Of a stretch of DNA of 64,000 bases, positions 54,167 to 62,543 are shown piece by piece. A model generated the notes under the pieces. That model saw only the letters and a program-made list of their open reading frames with translations. It was not told where the DNA came from and searched no databases. The stretch spans positions 37,739-101,738 of the forward strand of contig PNKZ01000024.1 in NCBI GenBank assembly GCA_013822735.1. Direction: 5' to 3'. Positions within the stretch are counted from its first letter, which is position 1; every line of letters starts with the position of its first letter. The translations under genes were made by a program, and so were the position numbers. Source of the stretch: Pirellula sp. GTDB taxonomy: Bacteria; Planctomycetota; Planctomycetia; Pirellulales; PNKZ01.

Positions 54167-54916
54167 CTAGCGCGCCGCGTCGTCTTCGTGATCGGCGGGC
54201 GTGATGGCGGAAGAACTTACGCCGTCGGCGCCTACGAGGCCGTAGCGAAACGCGAGACGCGTCAACTCCACCGTCTTGTGGACGTTGAGCTTTTTCATCA
54301 GCCGCGTCTTGTGATTGTCGACTGTGCTGGGGCGCAGACCCAGCGTCGAAGCGGCTTGCTTCACGGTGTAGCCCAGCGACAAATAGGTCATCACTTCTCG
54401 CTCGCGCGGCGTGAGTCCGGCGAGAGGTCCCTCTCCTTCAGGGGCCTTCAAGCGAATGCCTTCGGGAGTCACCGTGAGGCGAGCGGCGATCTCGGGTGCA
54501 AACACGCGCTCGCCCACCGCGGCCTTGCGTACGGCCGCAACAATCTCCGCGCCCGTTTGTGCGGTGGTGAGATATCCGCGTGCGTCTGTCCGAAGCGTCA
54601 TTAAGGCGCGGCCGTCGTTCGCATTGTCGTCGAGCACCAGGACTTTCGCGCGCGGGTAGGTCGTTTGCAGGTTCGTGACGTCCGCAATGGCGGCGCTGTC
54701 CGAACCGAATCCGTAAATGACCACTTCCGGAACGAGCTGCGGCGAAAGCTCATCCACACGTGCGACCGCGCTAACGACGAACAAGTGTTCGTCGGAGCTC
54801 AAAATAAGTCGTAAGCCGTCCCTCAGTAATGGGCGTTCGTATACCAGCACAACGGGGATTCGCCCTGCCATTCGCGGGGTGTGCTCGGCATCGGCGACTG
54901 GGGGAAAAGCATTCAT
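54167..54916 (-). CDS. LuxR-type regulator with degenerate receiver
   Basis: This 249-aa protein resembles NarL/FixJ response regulators. The N-terminal domain (about 20-130, PVVLVYERPLLRDGLRLIL) keeps the overall CheY pattern but has lost every catalytic residue. The acidic pair reads YE. The phosphoacceptor Asp is replaced (EVVIYGFGS). The switch Thr reads Asp (VLVLDDN), and the Lys is Thr (GYLTTAQ). The C-terminal HTH (LTPREREVMTYLSLGYTVKQ, LRPSTVDNHKTRLMKKLNVH) is intact. It is therefore an atypical response regulator that probably responds to a ligand or protein contact and not to phosphorylation. No kinase gene is adjacent. Confidence 0.88.
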   Translation of the reverse strand: MNAFPPVADAEHTPRMAGRIPVVLVYERPLLRDGLRLILSSDEHLFVVSAVARVDELSPQLVPEVVIYGFGSDSAAIADVTNLQTTYPRAKVLVLDDNANDGRALMTLRTDARGYLTTAQTGAEIVAAVRKAAVGERVFAPEIAARLTVTPEGIRLKAPEGEGPLAGLTPREREVMTYLSLGYTVKQAASTLGLRPSTVDNHKTRLMKKLNVHKTVELTRLAFRYGLVGADGVSSSAITPADHEDDAAR

Positions 54917-55406
54917 GAACGGGTCAGCAGCGCGTCCTGGCTATAAAACAGATTGATCAAATGCAATCTGGTCACAGTGGTTTATCGTCCACCGTACAAC
55001 CGTCAATCCACAACGAAGAAAAGCACGCGTAATCGAGGAGAAATGCGAATTTTCGTCCGCTTGAATTTCCCCCAGCGCCACGAAAAGTTATGAACCCCGG
55101 CATGGCGCAGCGGCCTATTTCGTTGAGCCGTATTTTACGGGTAAACGTCGATTGTGTTCCGAAAAATGCGGTGGGATATTTTCGAGCATGCCCCTAGTGC
55201 TTTCACACCAATCCGGTTTCGTGTCGTAAAGCTAGCGGCGTGATGTGTTTACCACGGTCATCGTTGTGCGTTTGTAGGCGTTCGTCGACGGGCATTCCAA
55301 CGGGATTCACGTTCGAAGTCCGACGTCAAACACCAAATATTTATGGGACGTGCCGCGTCATGCCACACGAGGCTTGTGTCCCACGTTTGCCACCGAAAGG
55401 CTTTTC
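54917..55406. other. 490-bp A/T-richer intergenic region, divergent promoters presumed
   Basis: This gap separates the divergent LuxR-type and sulfatase genes. It is visibly richer in A/T than its surroundings and contains several small inverted repeats such as CCGTATTTTACGG near 55128. No convincing gene, RNA gene or consensus promoter could be assigned. A 17-codon frame at 55043 was examined and set aside. Confidence 0.4.
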
Positions 55407-56885
55407 ATGTCGTCCCTGCTGCCCACTTTTTCGCCGCAAGCCGCCGTCCGGATGTTCTTAGTCGCTGCGATGATTTGCACCTACGGCAGCGCGCTCCGAG
55501 CCGCCGAGGGTAAAGCGGACGCTCGACCAAACGTGCTATTCATCGCGGTAGACGACTTGAACGACTGGATCGGCTGCCTTGGCGGCCATCCCCAAGCGCG
55601 CACTCCGAACATTGACGCTCTCGCCGCGCGCGGCGTGAACTTCGCAAAGGCCTATTGCGCATCACCGGTTTGCAATCCTTCGCGCAGTGCGCTGATGTCC
55701 GGGTTGCGCAGTTCGACCAGCGGCGTTTATAGCAACAACATCAATCGCCGCGACACCATCTGCCAAGACGTTGCTCCGCTCAATACGACGTTTCACGACG
55801 CCGGCTACGAAGTGCTCGGAGCAGGAAAGATCTACCACGGCGACGGCGACCAGTTCGGCATCTGGGACGACTACGCCAAGCTCGACAAAAAAGCAGGGGG
55901 AGATCTCCCTCCGGGCAAAGGTGAGAACGGCGGCGTCGGCGGCATTCGCTTCGCACCGGTCGACGGCAACGATGAAGACATGCACGACTACCACACGGTG
56001 ACGTATTGCCTCGACCAGCTTGCGAAGAAGCACGACAAACCGTTCTTCCTCGCTTGCGGAATTCATAAGCCGCACATGGCTTGGAACGTTCCTCGCAAGT
56101 ATTACGACATGTTCCCGTTAGAGTCCGTTCAGCTTCCGAAGACGCTCGATACCGACCTCGACGACATTCCGCCGGCGGGCGTGAAGATGGCTCGCCCCGA
56201 GGGAGATCACAAGGAAATGGTCGAATCAGGGCGCTGGAAAGAAGCGGTGCGCGGCTATCTAGCTGCGGGCGCCTACTGCGATGCGATGATCGGCCGCCTG
56301 ATGGAAGGCTTTGATAAGAGCGCATTTCGCGACAACACCATCATCGTGTTCTGGGGCGACCACGGCTGGCACCTCGGTGAAAAGCAACATTGGCGCAAAT
56401 TTGCGCTGTGGGAAGAAGCGACTCGCGCGCCGCTGTTCTTTGTGGCGCCGGGCGTGACCAAGCCCAACGGCGTGAGCCCGCGCACGGTCGACTTCATGTC
56501 GATCTATCCGACGCTTTGCGACCTCTGCGGCATTGAAACGCCGAAGCACGTGGAAGGAGTGAGCATCAAGGCCCTGTTGGCAAACCCGACGGCGGAATGG
56601 GATCGCCCGGCGCTCACGACGCACGGCCGGCTCAATCACGGCGTCCGCAGCGAGAAGTGGCGCTACATTCGCTATGCCGACGGCGGCGAAGAGCTCTATG
56701 ACGAAGCGGCCGACCCGATGGAATGGACGAACCTCGCCGGCGATCCGAAGTACGCGGAAGTGAAATCGGATCTCGCGCGTTGGTTCCCTTCGGTAAACGT
56801 GCCCGAGCCGAAATCCAAGAATGGCAACGGCGACGGCGGAGCGAAGAAGGAAGCTAAGAAAGCCAAGAAACAGGCGGCGAAGTAG
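55407..56885 (+). CDS. Secreted formylglycine-dependent sulfatase
   Basis: This 492-aa type I sulfatase starts at ATG 55407 with AAAGG 6 nt upstream. The signal peptide is MSSLLPTFSPQAAVRMFLVA ending near LRAAEG. The metal-binding start is NVLFIAVDDLNDWIG. The active-site Cys89 lies in the modification motif CNPSRSALMSG (C-x-P-x-R) and needs conversion to formylglycine. Further motifs are LGAGKIYHGD, DKPFFLACGIHKPHMAWNVP and VFWGDHGWHLGEKQHWRKFA. The layout resembles iduronate-2-sulfatase-like planctomycete enzymes that desulfate algal polysaccharides. The C-terminus is a Lys/Asn/Gly tail. The exact substrate is unknown. Confidence 0.93.
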   Translation: MSSLLPTFSPQAAVRMFLVAAMICTYGSALRAAEGKADARPNVLFIAVDDLNDWIGCLGGHPQARTPNIDALAARGVNFAKAYCASPVCNPSRSALMSGLRSSTSGVYSNNINRRDTICQDVAPLNTTFHDAGYEVLGAGKIYHGDGDQFGIWDDYAKLDKKAGGDLPPGKGENGGVGGIRFAPVDGNDEDMHDYHTVTYCLDQLAKKHDKPFFLACGIHKPHMAWNVPRKYYDMFPLESVQLPKTLDTDLDDIPPAGVKMARPEGDHKEMVESGRWKEAVRGYLAAGAYCDAMIGRLMEGFDKSAFRDNTIIVFWGDHGWHLGEKQHWRKFALWEEATRAPLFFVAPGVTKPNGVSPRTVDFMSIYPTLCDLCGIETPKHVEGVSIKALLANPTAEWDRPALTTHGRLNHGVRSEKWRYIRYADGGEELYDEAADPMEWTNLAGDPKYAEVKSDLARWFPSVNVPEPKSKNGNGDGGAKKEAKKAKKQAAK

Positions 56886-56905
56886 TTCGACGCCTGCGAC
56901 GACGG

Positions 56906-58414
56906 TTAGTCGGCTTTCATCGCCGGTTCGTAGACGTCGCGAACGTATTCCGCAGCGGCGTTCTGCCAGGAAAAACGCTGCAGGTACCCCCGTTGTTGCA
57001 AAGCCCGAAACGCGTCGGGCTGATTCGTAAAGAGCGCGCGCGCCGCCAAAACCGTGGCGATGAGGTTGCGAAGCACTTCGCTGCGCGTCGCGCCGTCGAA
57101 TCCAAATCCGGTGCCGTCGGCGGCCGTGTGCGGGCGCACGGTATCGACAAGCCCTCCGGTCCAACGCACCAGCGGCGGTGTGGCGCAGCTGAGCGATTCC
57201 ATCTGCGTAATGCCGCATGGCTCAAACAAACTCGGCATCAGGAATACGTCGGCTCCGAGGCTGATTTGCTTGGCCCGCGTTCGGTCGAATGCGAGCGTCG
57301 CCGAAAGGTTGGCACGATTGGAAAGTCCGCGCAGGAAATCTTCGTATTCCTTTTGACCGGTCGCGACGACGGCCACGCCGACCGACGGAATGTCGAGCAG
57401 ATGTTCGAGCACGCTGCGACCGTCGATCTTTTCGGCGAGGAGCTTGAACTTCTGTTCCACCGCCCGGCCGACGAACCCGAGCACAAACTCCACAGGTCGA
57501 CGAAACTCGCGCACCAGCGCAGCGCGAGCCGTGGCCTTTTCCGCCAGCAGCGCGTCAAAGCGCGCCTTCGACGGTTCGGCGGCGTACTCAAACCCGTTCA
57601 AGATTCCCTTAAGTCGGCCTTCTTCTTCGGCGCGCTGCGTATACGGCTCCAGTCCCTTCCCCCCTTCGAAATAACGCGTCGGGTCTTCCGGCCGGGTCAT
57701 CTCGCGCATGTAGGTCGGGCTCACCGTGTTGACCTGATGCGACAACTCGATCGCCAACTTGAGCGGGTTGATGCTCTCCCACTCCGGTCGCGGGTCGGTA
57801 AAGAGCGGGCCGAGTTTAGCGTCGTGAAGAATCGATTCGATCGTCCAGCCGCGAATGCGGTTCGTCCCCAAGTTTCCTTGGTATCCGATGTTGTGAATCG
57901 TCAGCACGCGTTTGGCCTTCATGCCGCGTTGCACCATCCGTCCGAACAGATAGCCGAGCACCCAATCGTTGATATGAACGACGTCCGGCTTGCGGCGCTC
58001 GATCAGTTCGAGGCAGGCTTCGGAGAAGAACGAGAAGCGGAGAGCATCGTCGAGGAAGGGATATTTCTCGCTGTCGACGTAGGGGGTCGAGTAATCCTTC
58101 GTGTAGACGAAGGGGTCGAGCACCGGCGGCCGACGCGTCTTCGGCGACGAGTAGTCGAGCTCAAAGTGCGCGGCGTTCTTCACAAAGTGAACAGGCACGC
58201 CGCGTAGTTCCGGCGGAATGACGCCGACGCGCTGCTTCAGGCCGTTGAACTCCAGCCCGTAGTCGTCGATGTTCGACTTGCCGTACCAAGGAGTCGCAAT
58301 CTCGACATCGACGCCGGCCCCTTTTAAAGCCGGCGGCAACTCCCCGGCGACGTCTCCCACCCCCCCTGCTTTCGAGAACGGCTTACATTCGGCGGCAATG
58401 TACAACACGCGCAT
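56906..58414 (-). CDS. glgA: Glycogen synthase
   Basis: This 502-aa GT5 enzyme extends alpha-1,4-glucan chains with ADP- or UDP-glucose. ATG 58414 (MRVLYIAAECKPFSKAGGVG) has GAGGAA before it. The family motif KAGGVGDVAGELP binds the sugar nucleotide. HINDWVLGYLFGRMV holds the catalytic-site loop, and FGRAVE-type FVGRAVEQKFKLLAE starts the C-terminal lobe. The second signature is LMPSLFEPCGITQMESLSCA, and RWTGGLVDTV follows. The C-terminal helix is normal. Glycogen is a common storage polymer in planctomycetes. It is convergent with the sulfatase gene, 20 bp from its end. Confidence 0.93.
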   Translation of the reverse strand: MRVLYIAAECKPFSKAGGVGDVAGELPPALKGAGVDVEIATPWYGKSNIDDYGLEFNGLKQRVGVIPPELRGVPVHFVKNAAHFELDYSSPKTRRPPVLDPFVYTKDYSTPYVDSEKYPFLDDALRFSFFSEACLELIERRKPDVVHINDWVLGYLFGRMVQRGMKAKRVLTIHNIGYQGNLGTNRIRGWTIESILHDAKLGPLFTDPRPEWESINPLKLAIELSHQVNTVSPTYMREMTRPEDPTRYFEGGKGLEPYTQRAEEEGRLKGILNGFEYAAEPSKARFDALLAEKATARAALVREFRRPVEFVLGFVGRAVEQKFKLLAEKIDGRSVLEHLLDIPSVGVAVVATGQKEYEDFLRGLSNRANLSATLAFDRTRAKQISLGADVFLMPSLFEPCGITQMESLSCATPPLVRWTGGLVDTVRPHTAADGTGFGFDGATRSEVLRNLIATVLAARALFTNQPDAFRALQQRGYLQRFSWQNAAAEYVRDVYEPAMKAD

Positions 58415-58543
58415 GTGCGGCAAATTCCTCGGCGAGGCGTAACGAAAGGGGCGACACATCCGGCGGTCGCGCCGTGACGTTATACCCTGCCTGGCGCGTC
58501 GCTTCATCCACAAATGCGGGCGTGCGGCAACGCGCGGCCGGCA

Positions 58544-59092
58544 CTAGCCGCGAGAATGCGTTTCCAGCAGCTCGTGAGACACGGCCGCATACGCCCGTCC
58601 GGCATCTTCCATGCGCCAGGCCATAAGCGCGTAGAGCCGCGTTTCGTGGTCGTCGGTGGCGCGGTACTTGTAAAAGAACGAGCGGCTCCGACCCTGCAGC
58701 ACGCCGTCGATCCCTTCCGCCGTCGTGGCCGCATCGCGGTCCCCTTCGGCCGCCGCAGCGCCGCAGAGCATCAGGTAATTCATCCCCACTCCGCAATGCG
58801 GATGCGTCATCCCTTGCAGCTTGGCCATCATGCGCCAGGTGCGATTCACGGCGATGATTTCCCCCGTCGGGCACAATAGCGCCGCCGGCGTTTCCAGGCC
58901 GTCGAGCGAGCGTTGCAAACGGACTCGGGTTTCGCGCTCCGCACGCGTCGCGACGTCTTGCGACTTATCACGGGCCGGCAGCGGCGGTAGGACCGGCGCC
59001 GAGGGCCAGGTTGCATCAATCGGAATCCGTCGCAGTTGGACCGGCGACGGAGTGGGAGCAAATCCGAACGTGTAATCGTTGCCGCTCAGCAT
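58544..59092 (-). CDS. Hypothetical PAS-like protein, 182 aa
   Basis: The ATG at 59092 has GAGGG 9 nt upstream. After a Pro-rich disordered stretch (residues 1-50), a predicted helix (RAERETRVRLQRSLDGLETP) leads into a PAS-like fold of about 100 residues: AALLCPTGEIIAVNRTWRMM, then GMTHPHCGVGMNYLMLCGAA, then SRSFFYKYRATDDHETRLYA and WRMEDAGRAYAAVSHELLET. The pattern (short strand, N-x-x-W, long helix, strand) is that of PAS sensor domains linked to GAF/PAS histidine kinases. It has no output domain, so it may be a sensor subunit. The ligand is unknown. Confidence 0.6.
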   Translation of the reverse strand: MLSGNDYTFGFAPTPSPVQLRRIPIDATWPSAPVLPPLPARDKSQDVATRAERETRVRLQRSLDGLETPAALLCPTGEIIAVNRTWRMMAKLQGMTHPHCGVGMNYLMLCGAAAAEGDRDAATTAEGIDGVLQGRSRSFFYKYRATDDHETRLYALMAWRMEDAGRAYAAVSHELLETHSRG

Positions 59093-59306
59093 GGAAAGCG
59101 CCCTCTTGGTACTTCAGGTCGGTTCTACTTTCCGCCTCCATGCGGGCCGCGATCATGCGGCACGTAATACTTTCTGCCTTCCGCGGAAATTTATTCAAGT
59201 GCCGCGCGGGGCGCGTCCGACACTTGGCAGAATTTTCCGCGCCGGAACTTGCCGAACGCGCCGCAGAGGTAAACCGTGCCGCGCCGAGCGGCGCGACGCG
59301 AGAACG

Positions 59307-59729
59307 CTACTCGCCGAGAATCTTCACGAGCACGCGCTTGCGCCGTCGCCCGTCGAACTCGTAATAGAAAATATGTTCCCACGGCCCCAAATGCAGCCGG
59401 CCCGCCGTGATGGCAACGACCACTTCGCGTCCCATGACTTGCCGCTTGAGATGGGCGTCGGCATTGTCTTCGCCGGTGCGGTTGTGGGCGTAACGCTTGG
59501 GAGAAGCGTCAAACGGCGCGAGGCCTTCCAGCCACTTTTCGTAATCGGCATGCAGACCGGATTCATTGTCGTTAATGAATACCGAGGCCGTGATATGCAT
59601 CGCGTTCACCAGTACCAGCCCGTCCTGAACGCCGCTTTCCGCCACCAATCGTTCGACTTCGGCATGCAGCGAAACGATGGCGCGGCGCTCCGGCACTTCG
59701 AGCCAGAGTTCGCGGGTTAAACATTTCAT
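59307..59729 (-). CDS. yjbQ: YjbQ family protein (secondary thiamine-phosphate synthase fold)
   Basis: This 140-aa protein starts at ATG 59729 ([20 protein letters not shown]), with GGAGG 7 nt upstream. The family motif begins with [20 protein letters not shown] and includes [20 protein letters not shown]. The C-terminal [20 protein letters not shown] completes the fold. A conserved His/Glu set suggests metal binding. E. coli YjbQ shows weak thiamine-phosphate synthase activity, but its physiological role is unknown. The gene is monocistronic, divergent from the PilZ-like gene. Confidence 0.88.
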   Translation of the reverse strand: MKCLTRELWLEVPERRAIVSLHAEVERLVAESGVQDGLVLVNAMHITASVFINDNESGLHADYEKWLEGLAPFDASPKRYAHNRTGEDNADAHLKRQVMGREVVVAITAGRLHLGPWEHIFYYEFDGRRRKRVLVKILGE

Positions 59730-59910
59730 GCGTCGTCCTCCGTCGAGGGGCTCCGGCAAATTAGGCCTGTGCCGACGGTAGGAATTGTAGCGGCCCCATC
59801 GCTTGGATCTCCGGGACACCGAGATTTTATGAGGGGATTTACACCCGCAGGCGAAACGTAACCTATGTTTTAGATGGGAAACGAATCCACGTTTGAGCGC
59901 CTTACTGACC

Positions 59911-60339
59911 ATGTCCGATCGACGAAACACTTATCGCGCCGTGTTGGCCGAAGCTCGCGAGGCCGAGCTACGTGTGGGACGTCGCTGTTTGTTGGTGTCG
60001 ATCGTCGAAGAGTCGGCCGGCGGTTTGTGCGCTTCGGCTGCGGACGCTCCCCAATTTGCGTCCGGGGTCGAAGGAGAGCTCACCACGGAAGACGGCGATT
60101 GCTTGCGCGTCGAGGTGATGCACCTGGAGAACTTCAACGGAACTTACCGCATCGGAATGCGACGCTTGAATGCCGATCTCCGCGGTCGCCGAATGCGCGG
60201 CGCTCGCTCGACTTCTCCGCTGCTGCTGCTCGTAGGCCTGACAATTGGCCTCTATGCGGGTTTCGCGGCCCAGGTCGAACCGGTGCGCGATTGCTTAGCC
60301 ACCGTTCCAACGCTTTCGCGCATCTTGTATCGCTTCTAA
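59911..60339 (+). CDS. PilZ-like protein with C-terminal membrane span
   Basis: This 142-aa protein starts at ATG 59911; TTG 59893 is an alternative. The N-terminal half (about 1-95, [20 protein letters not shown] and [20 protein letters not shown]) has the shape of a PilZ domain, which binds cyclic-di-GMP. The R-x3-R and D-x-S-x2-G motifs are only partly kept (SAGG), so binding is unsure. Then a basic linker [10 protein letters not shown] leads to one membrane span ([20 protein letters not shown]). It may report c-di-GMP to a membrane partner. It is convergent with the grpB-like gene, 19 bp away. Confidence 0.6.
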   Translation: MSDRRNTYRAVLAEAREAELRVGRRCLLVSIVEESAGGLCASAADAPQFASGVEGELTTEDGDCLRVEVMHLENFNGTYRIGMRRLNADLRGRRMRGARSTSPLLLLVGLTIGLYAGFAAQVEPVRDCLATVPTLSRILYRF

Positions 60340-60358
60340 GCAATCAGCGACGAGCGAA

Positions 60359-60910
60359 CTACGTCGGCCGCATTCTCTCGACTTTTCTGCGATGATCGAG
60401 GGCGATTTCTAATTGCGCGGCAATCCAGGGAGATTTCGCGTCGGAATAGGCGTGCGAATCGTCGGGATAGAGGTCTCGGCAGCGAGCCTTCTCGGCGTCG
60501 TAGGCTTGTGCCGCTTTCGGATGCGAACGCAGGTAATCTCGAAACGCCAAATGGCGTTCGATCTCGAAATTGCCGACCTGAAAGCAGTGTAGCTGACAGC
60601 GGCGCTTTCCGGTCGCGGCGTCGTCGAGCGTGAGATAGCGACGCCCGACAATTCCGTATTCGCCCCACCACTGGTAACCGAGCGCTCGCAGGGCGGTCGT
60701 GGCGTCGTCGAAAGCTCCGAGGTCGCGCACTTCGGGCAATAGGTCGAGGATCGGTTTCGCGCGAATGCCGGGAATTGCCGTGGAGCCGATGTGGTGAACG
60801 GCGAAGAGGCTCGAACCCAAGGCCGCAGAAAGCCGGCTCGCTTCCCGTTCGGCATCAAGAGCCCACTGCGCCGAGTGCGGCTGGAGATCGACCTTGATGG
60901 GGGGAGGCAT
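60359..60910 (-). CDS. GrpB/UPF0157 nucleotidyltransferase-like protein
   Basis: This 183-aa protein starts at ATG 60910 (MPPPIKVDLQPHSAQWALDA). The upstream part of the longer frame runs into the tRNA gene and is excluded. The UPF0157/GrpB motif HHIGSTAIPGIRAKPILDLL is present, with Gly-Ser followed by acidic residues as in minimal nucleotidyltransferases. YGIVGRRYLTL and CQLHCFQVGNFEIERHLAFR follow. It may transfer a nucleotide to a small molecule or to RNA; this is not proven for the family. It is the first gene after the tRNA terminator on the minus strand. Confidence 0.88.
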   Translation of the reverse strand: MPPPIKVDLQPHSAQWALDAEREASRLSAALGSSLFAVHHIGSTAIPGIRAKPILDLLPEVRDLGAFDDATTALRALGYQWWGEYGIVGRRYLTLDDAATGKRRCQLHCFQVGNFEIERHLAFRDYLRSHPKAAQAYDAEKARCRDLYPDDSHAYSDAKSPWIAAQLEIALDHRRKVERMRPT

Positions 60911-60982
60911 TGGCGAAAGCCACCCGGCAAGGTGACTGTGTAAAGTTCCGCGGCGGCGCGACAGAAGGACGCAGGCACCAAC

Positions 60983-61019
60983 AAAAAAAGCCTGCTCAGG
61001 TTTTACCTGAACAGGCTTT
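60983..61019 (-). terminator. Intrinsic terminator of tRNA-Ala
   Basis: Read on the minus strand, AAGCCTGTTCAGGT/ACCTGAGCAGGCTT form a near-perfect stem with a short A-rich loop, followed by a run of T residues. It begins about 5 nt after the tRNA 3' end. Confidence 0.85.
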
Positions 61020-61023
61020 CTAG

Positions 61024-61096
<73 letters not shown>

Positions 61097-61159
61097 ATCG
61101 GTACACGAACTTCGGCAACGCCCTTTGGGAGTGCGTTTCCGAGCTTTCTCTAATTGCGG

Positions 61160-61208
61160 AACCCCTTGTGACCACGAGCCTTAGGGCTCGCTATGGGCTT
61201 TTGGGGTT
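61160..61208. repeat. Nested inverted repeat before the flippase gene
   Basis: Outer arms AACCCC/GGGGTT enclose an inner hairpin CGAGCC/GGCTCG with a 4-nt loop. It is non-coding and lies between the tRNA and the flippase-like gene. It resembles other palindromic units in the window in style. Confidence 0.45.
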
Positions 61209-61376
61209 GCTCAATGGAGACGGGCAGAATATCACTGTGCTTCACGAGTGTCAAGTGGTCGGTCGGCCAAGCAGGCCAACGACTTACGTCTCGCAAAGCG
61301 TCGCGCAACAGCGCCTTCGTTTGGCGGCGCAGGCGAGATACATCCGCTTATCGAACCGCTCAGGGTGAAAAGTCGC

Positions 61377-62429
61377 GTGAAAAACCTCTTACGCAACAAA
61401 TATTTCACCGGCTTCGTGAAGTTTGCTCTGGCGGCAGTGCTCATCGGCTGGCTGTTCTACGACGCTTCGCGTAAGCCGGAGTTTACGGCGATTCTCCATG
61501 AGCCCAAGGATTATCGCTGGATCGCCTTGGCGTCGCTGCTGCTGTTCGTCGGCGTGGTCGGCACGTTTATTCGCTGGCAGTTGCTCGTTCGAGCGCTGGG
61601 CTTCCCATTCACCCTGCGCGACGGCATTCGCCTCGGGTTCTTAGGGTACCTCTTCAATTTCATCGCGCCGGGCGGCGTCGGCGGCGACATCTTCAAGGCG
61701 GTGTCCGTCGCCCGACAATTTCACGGCCGAAAAGCGCAAGCGGTCGCGACCGTGTTCGTCGACCGGATCATCGGCCTGTATGCCATTATGCTCGTTGCCT
61801 CGACCGCCATTCTGTGGGAGGGCCTGGCGACGTCCGAAATGGCGGACGTCCGACGCATCTCCGTCGGCACGCTCATTTGTACGGCCGTCGGCGGCGTGAT
61901 GTTGGCGATGATGCTCGTTCCGGGCTTCACATCCGGGCGACTCTCGCGGCGCCTCGCCGCCCTGCCGCGCGTCGGACGCGTCTTCGCGCAATTGCTCGAC
62001 GCCGTGCGTCTCTATCGCGAACAGATGCCGACGATCTACCTCGCTTTGCTGATCAGCTTCGGCGTGCATTGCTGCAGCGTGGGCTGCTACTACATGCTGG
62101 GAAAATCATTTCCCGGCGCGAGTCCGACGTTGGGAGAGCATTTCGTCATCGTGCCGCTGGCGATGGTCGTCGGCGCGCTGCCGATCACTCCCAACGGACT
62201 CGGAACATTCGAGTTGGCCGTGGAAACGCTCTTCCCGATGATGTCGACGGACGAAGTGTCAGGGGAACGGGGCTTGATCGTCTCGCTGTTTTTTCGCCTC
62301 ATTACCATCGGCATCGCACTCGTCGGAGTCGCCGTCTACTTCTTTTCGCGCCGCGACGTCGCCGCGGCGCTACACGAAGCCGAAGTGGATGAAGAGGTCG
62401 CCGAGATTCCCACCGGCGAGGCAACGTGA
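61377..62429 (+). CDS. Lysylphosphatidylglycerol synthetase-type / flippase membrane protein
   Basis: This 350-aa polytopic protein starts at GTG 61377, with AGGG about 10 nt upstream. GTG 61365 and 61248 are alternatives. It has about eight membrane spans (FVKFALAAVLIGWLFYDAS, WIALASLLLFVGVVGTFIRW, TLICTAVGGVMLAMMLVPGF, and others). FNFIAPGGVGGDIFKAVSVA and VFVDRIIGLYAIM are the signature of the LPG-synthase-TM / UPF0104 family, and PLAMVVGALPITPNGLGTFE is a second one. These proteins flip or transport lipids across the membrane. The soluble synthase domain of MprF is absent, so this is the flippase-only form. It is followed by a kinase gene. Confidence 0.85.
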   Translation: MKNLLRNKYFTGFVKFALAAVLIGWLFYDASRKPEFTAILHEPKDYRWIALASLLLFVGVVGTFIRWQLLVRALGFPFTLRDGIRLGFLGYLFNFIAPGGVGGDIFKAVSVARQFHGRKAQAVATVFVDRIIGLYAIMLVASTAILWEGLATSEMADVRRISVGTLICTAVGGVMLAMMLVPGFTSGRLSRRLAALPRVGRVFAQLLDAVRLYREQMPTIYLALLISFGVHCCSVGCYYMLGKSFPGASPTLGEHFVIVPLAMVVGALPITPNGLGTFELAVETLFPMMSTDEVSGERGLIVSLFFRLITIGIALVGVAVYFFSRRDVAAALHEAEVDEEVAEIPTGEAT

Positions 62430-62430
62430 C

Positions 62431-62449
62431 CCTTGCGCCTACCGCAAGG
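62431..62449 (+). terminator. Hairpin after the flippase gene
   Basis: A perfect 7-bp stem CCTTGCG/CGCAAGG with a 5-nt CCTAC loop starts 1 bp after the stop. It has no T-run and is probably a weak terminator or mRNA-stabilising hairpin. Confidence 0.4.
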
Positions 62450-62543
62450 CCCGTTGGCGGCTACTAGGCTAAGCCCGAAATAGACCATAGAATCGCGGGA
62501 AGAGTCACTCCGCCAACGTTTTCATCTTTCGGAGCACGCTCGG

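Noticed and set aside
55043..55096. 17-codon frame after GAGGAG in the LuxR-sulfatase gap
   Set aside because: The ribosome binding site is only 2 nt from the ATG, and the peptide has no features. It is not better than chance.
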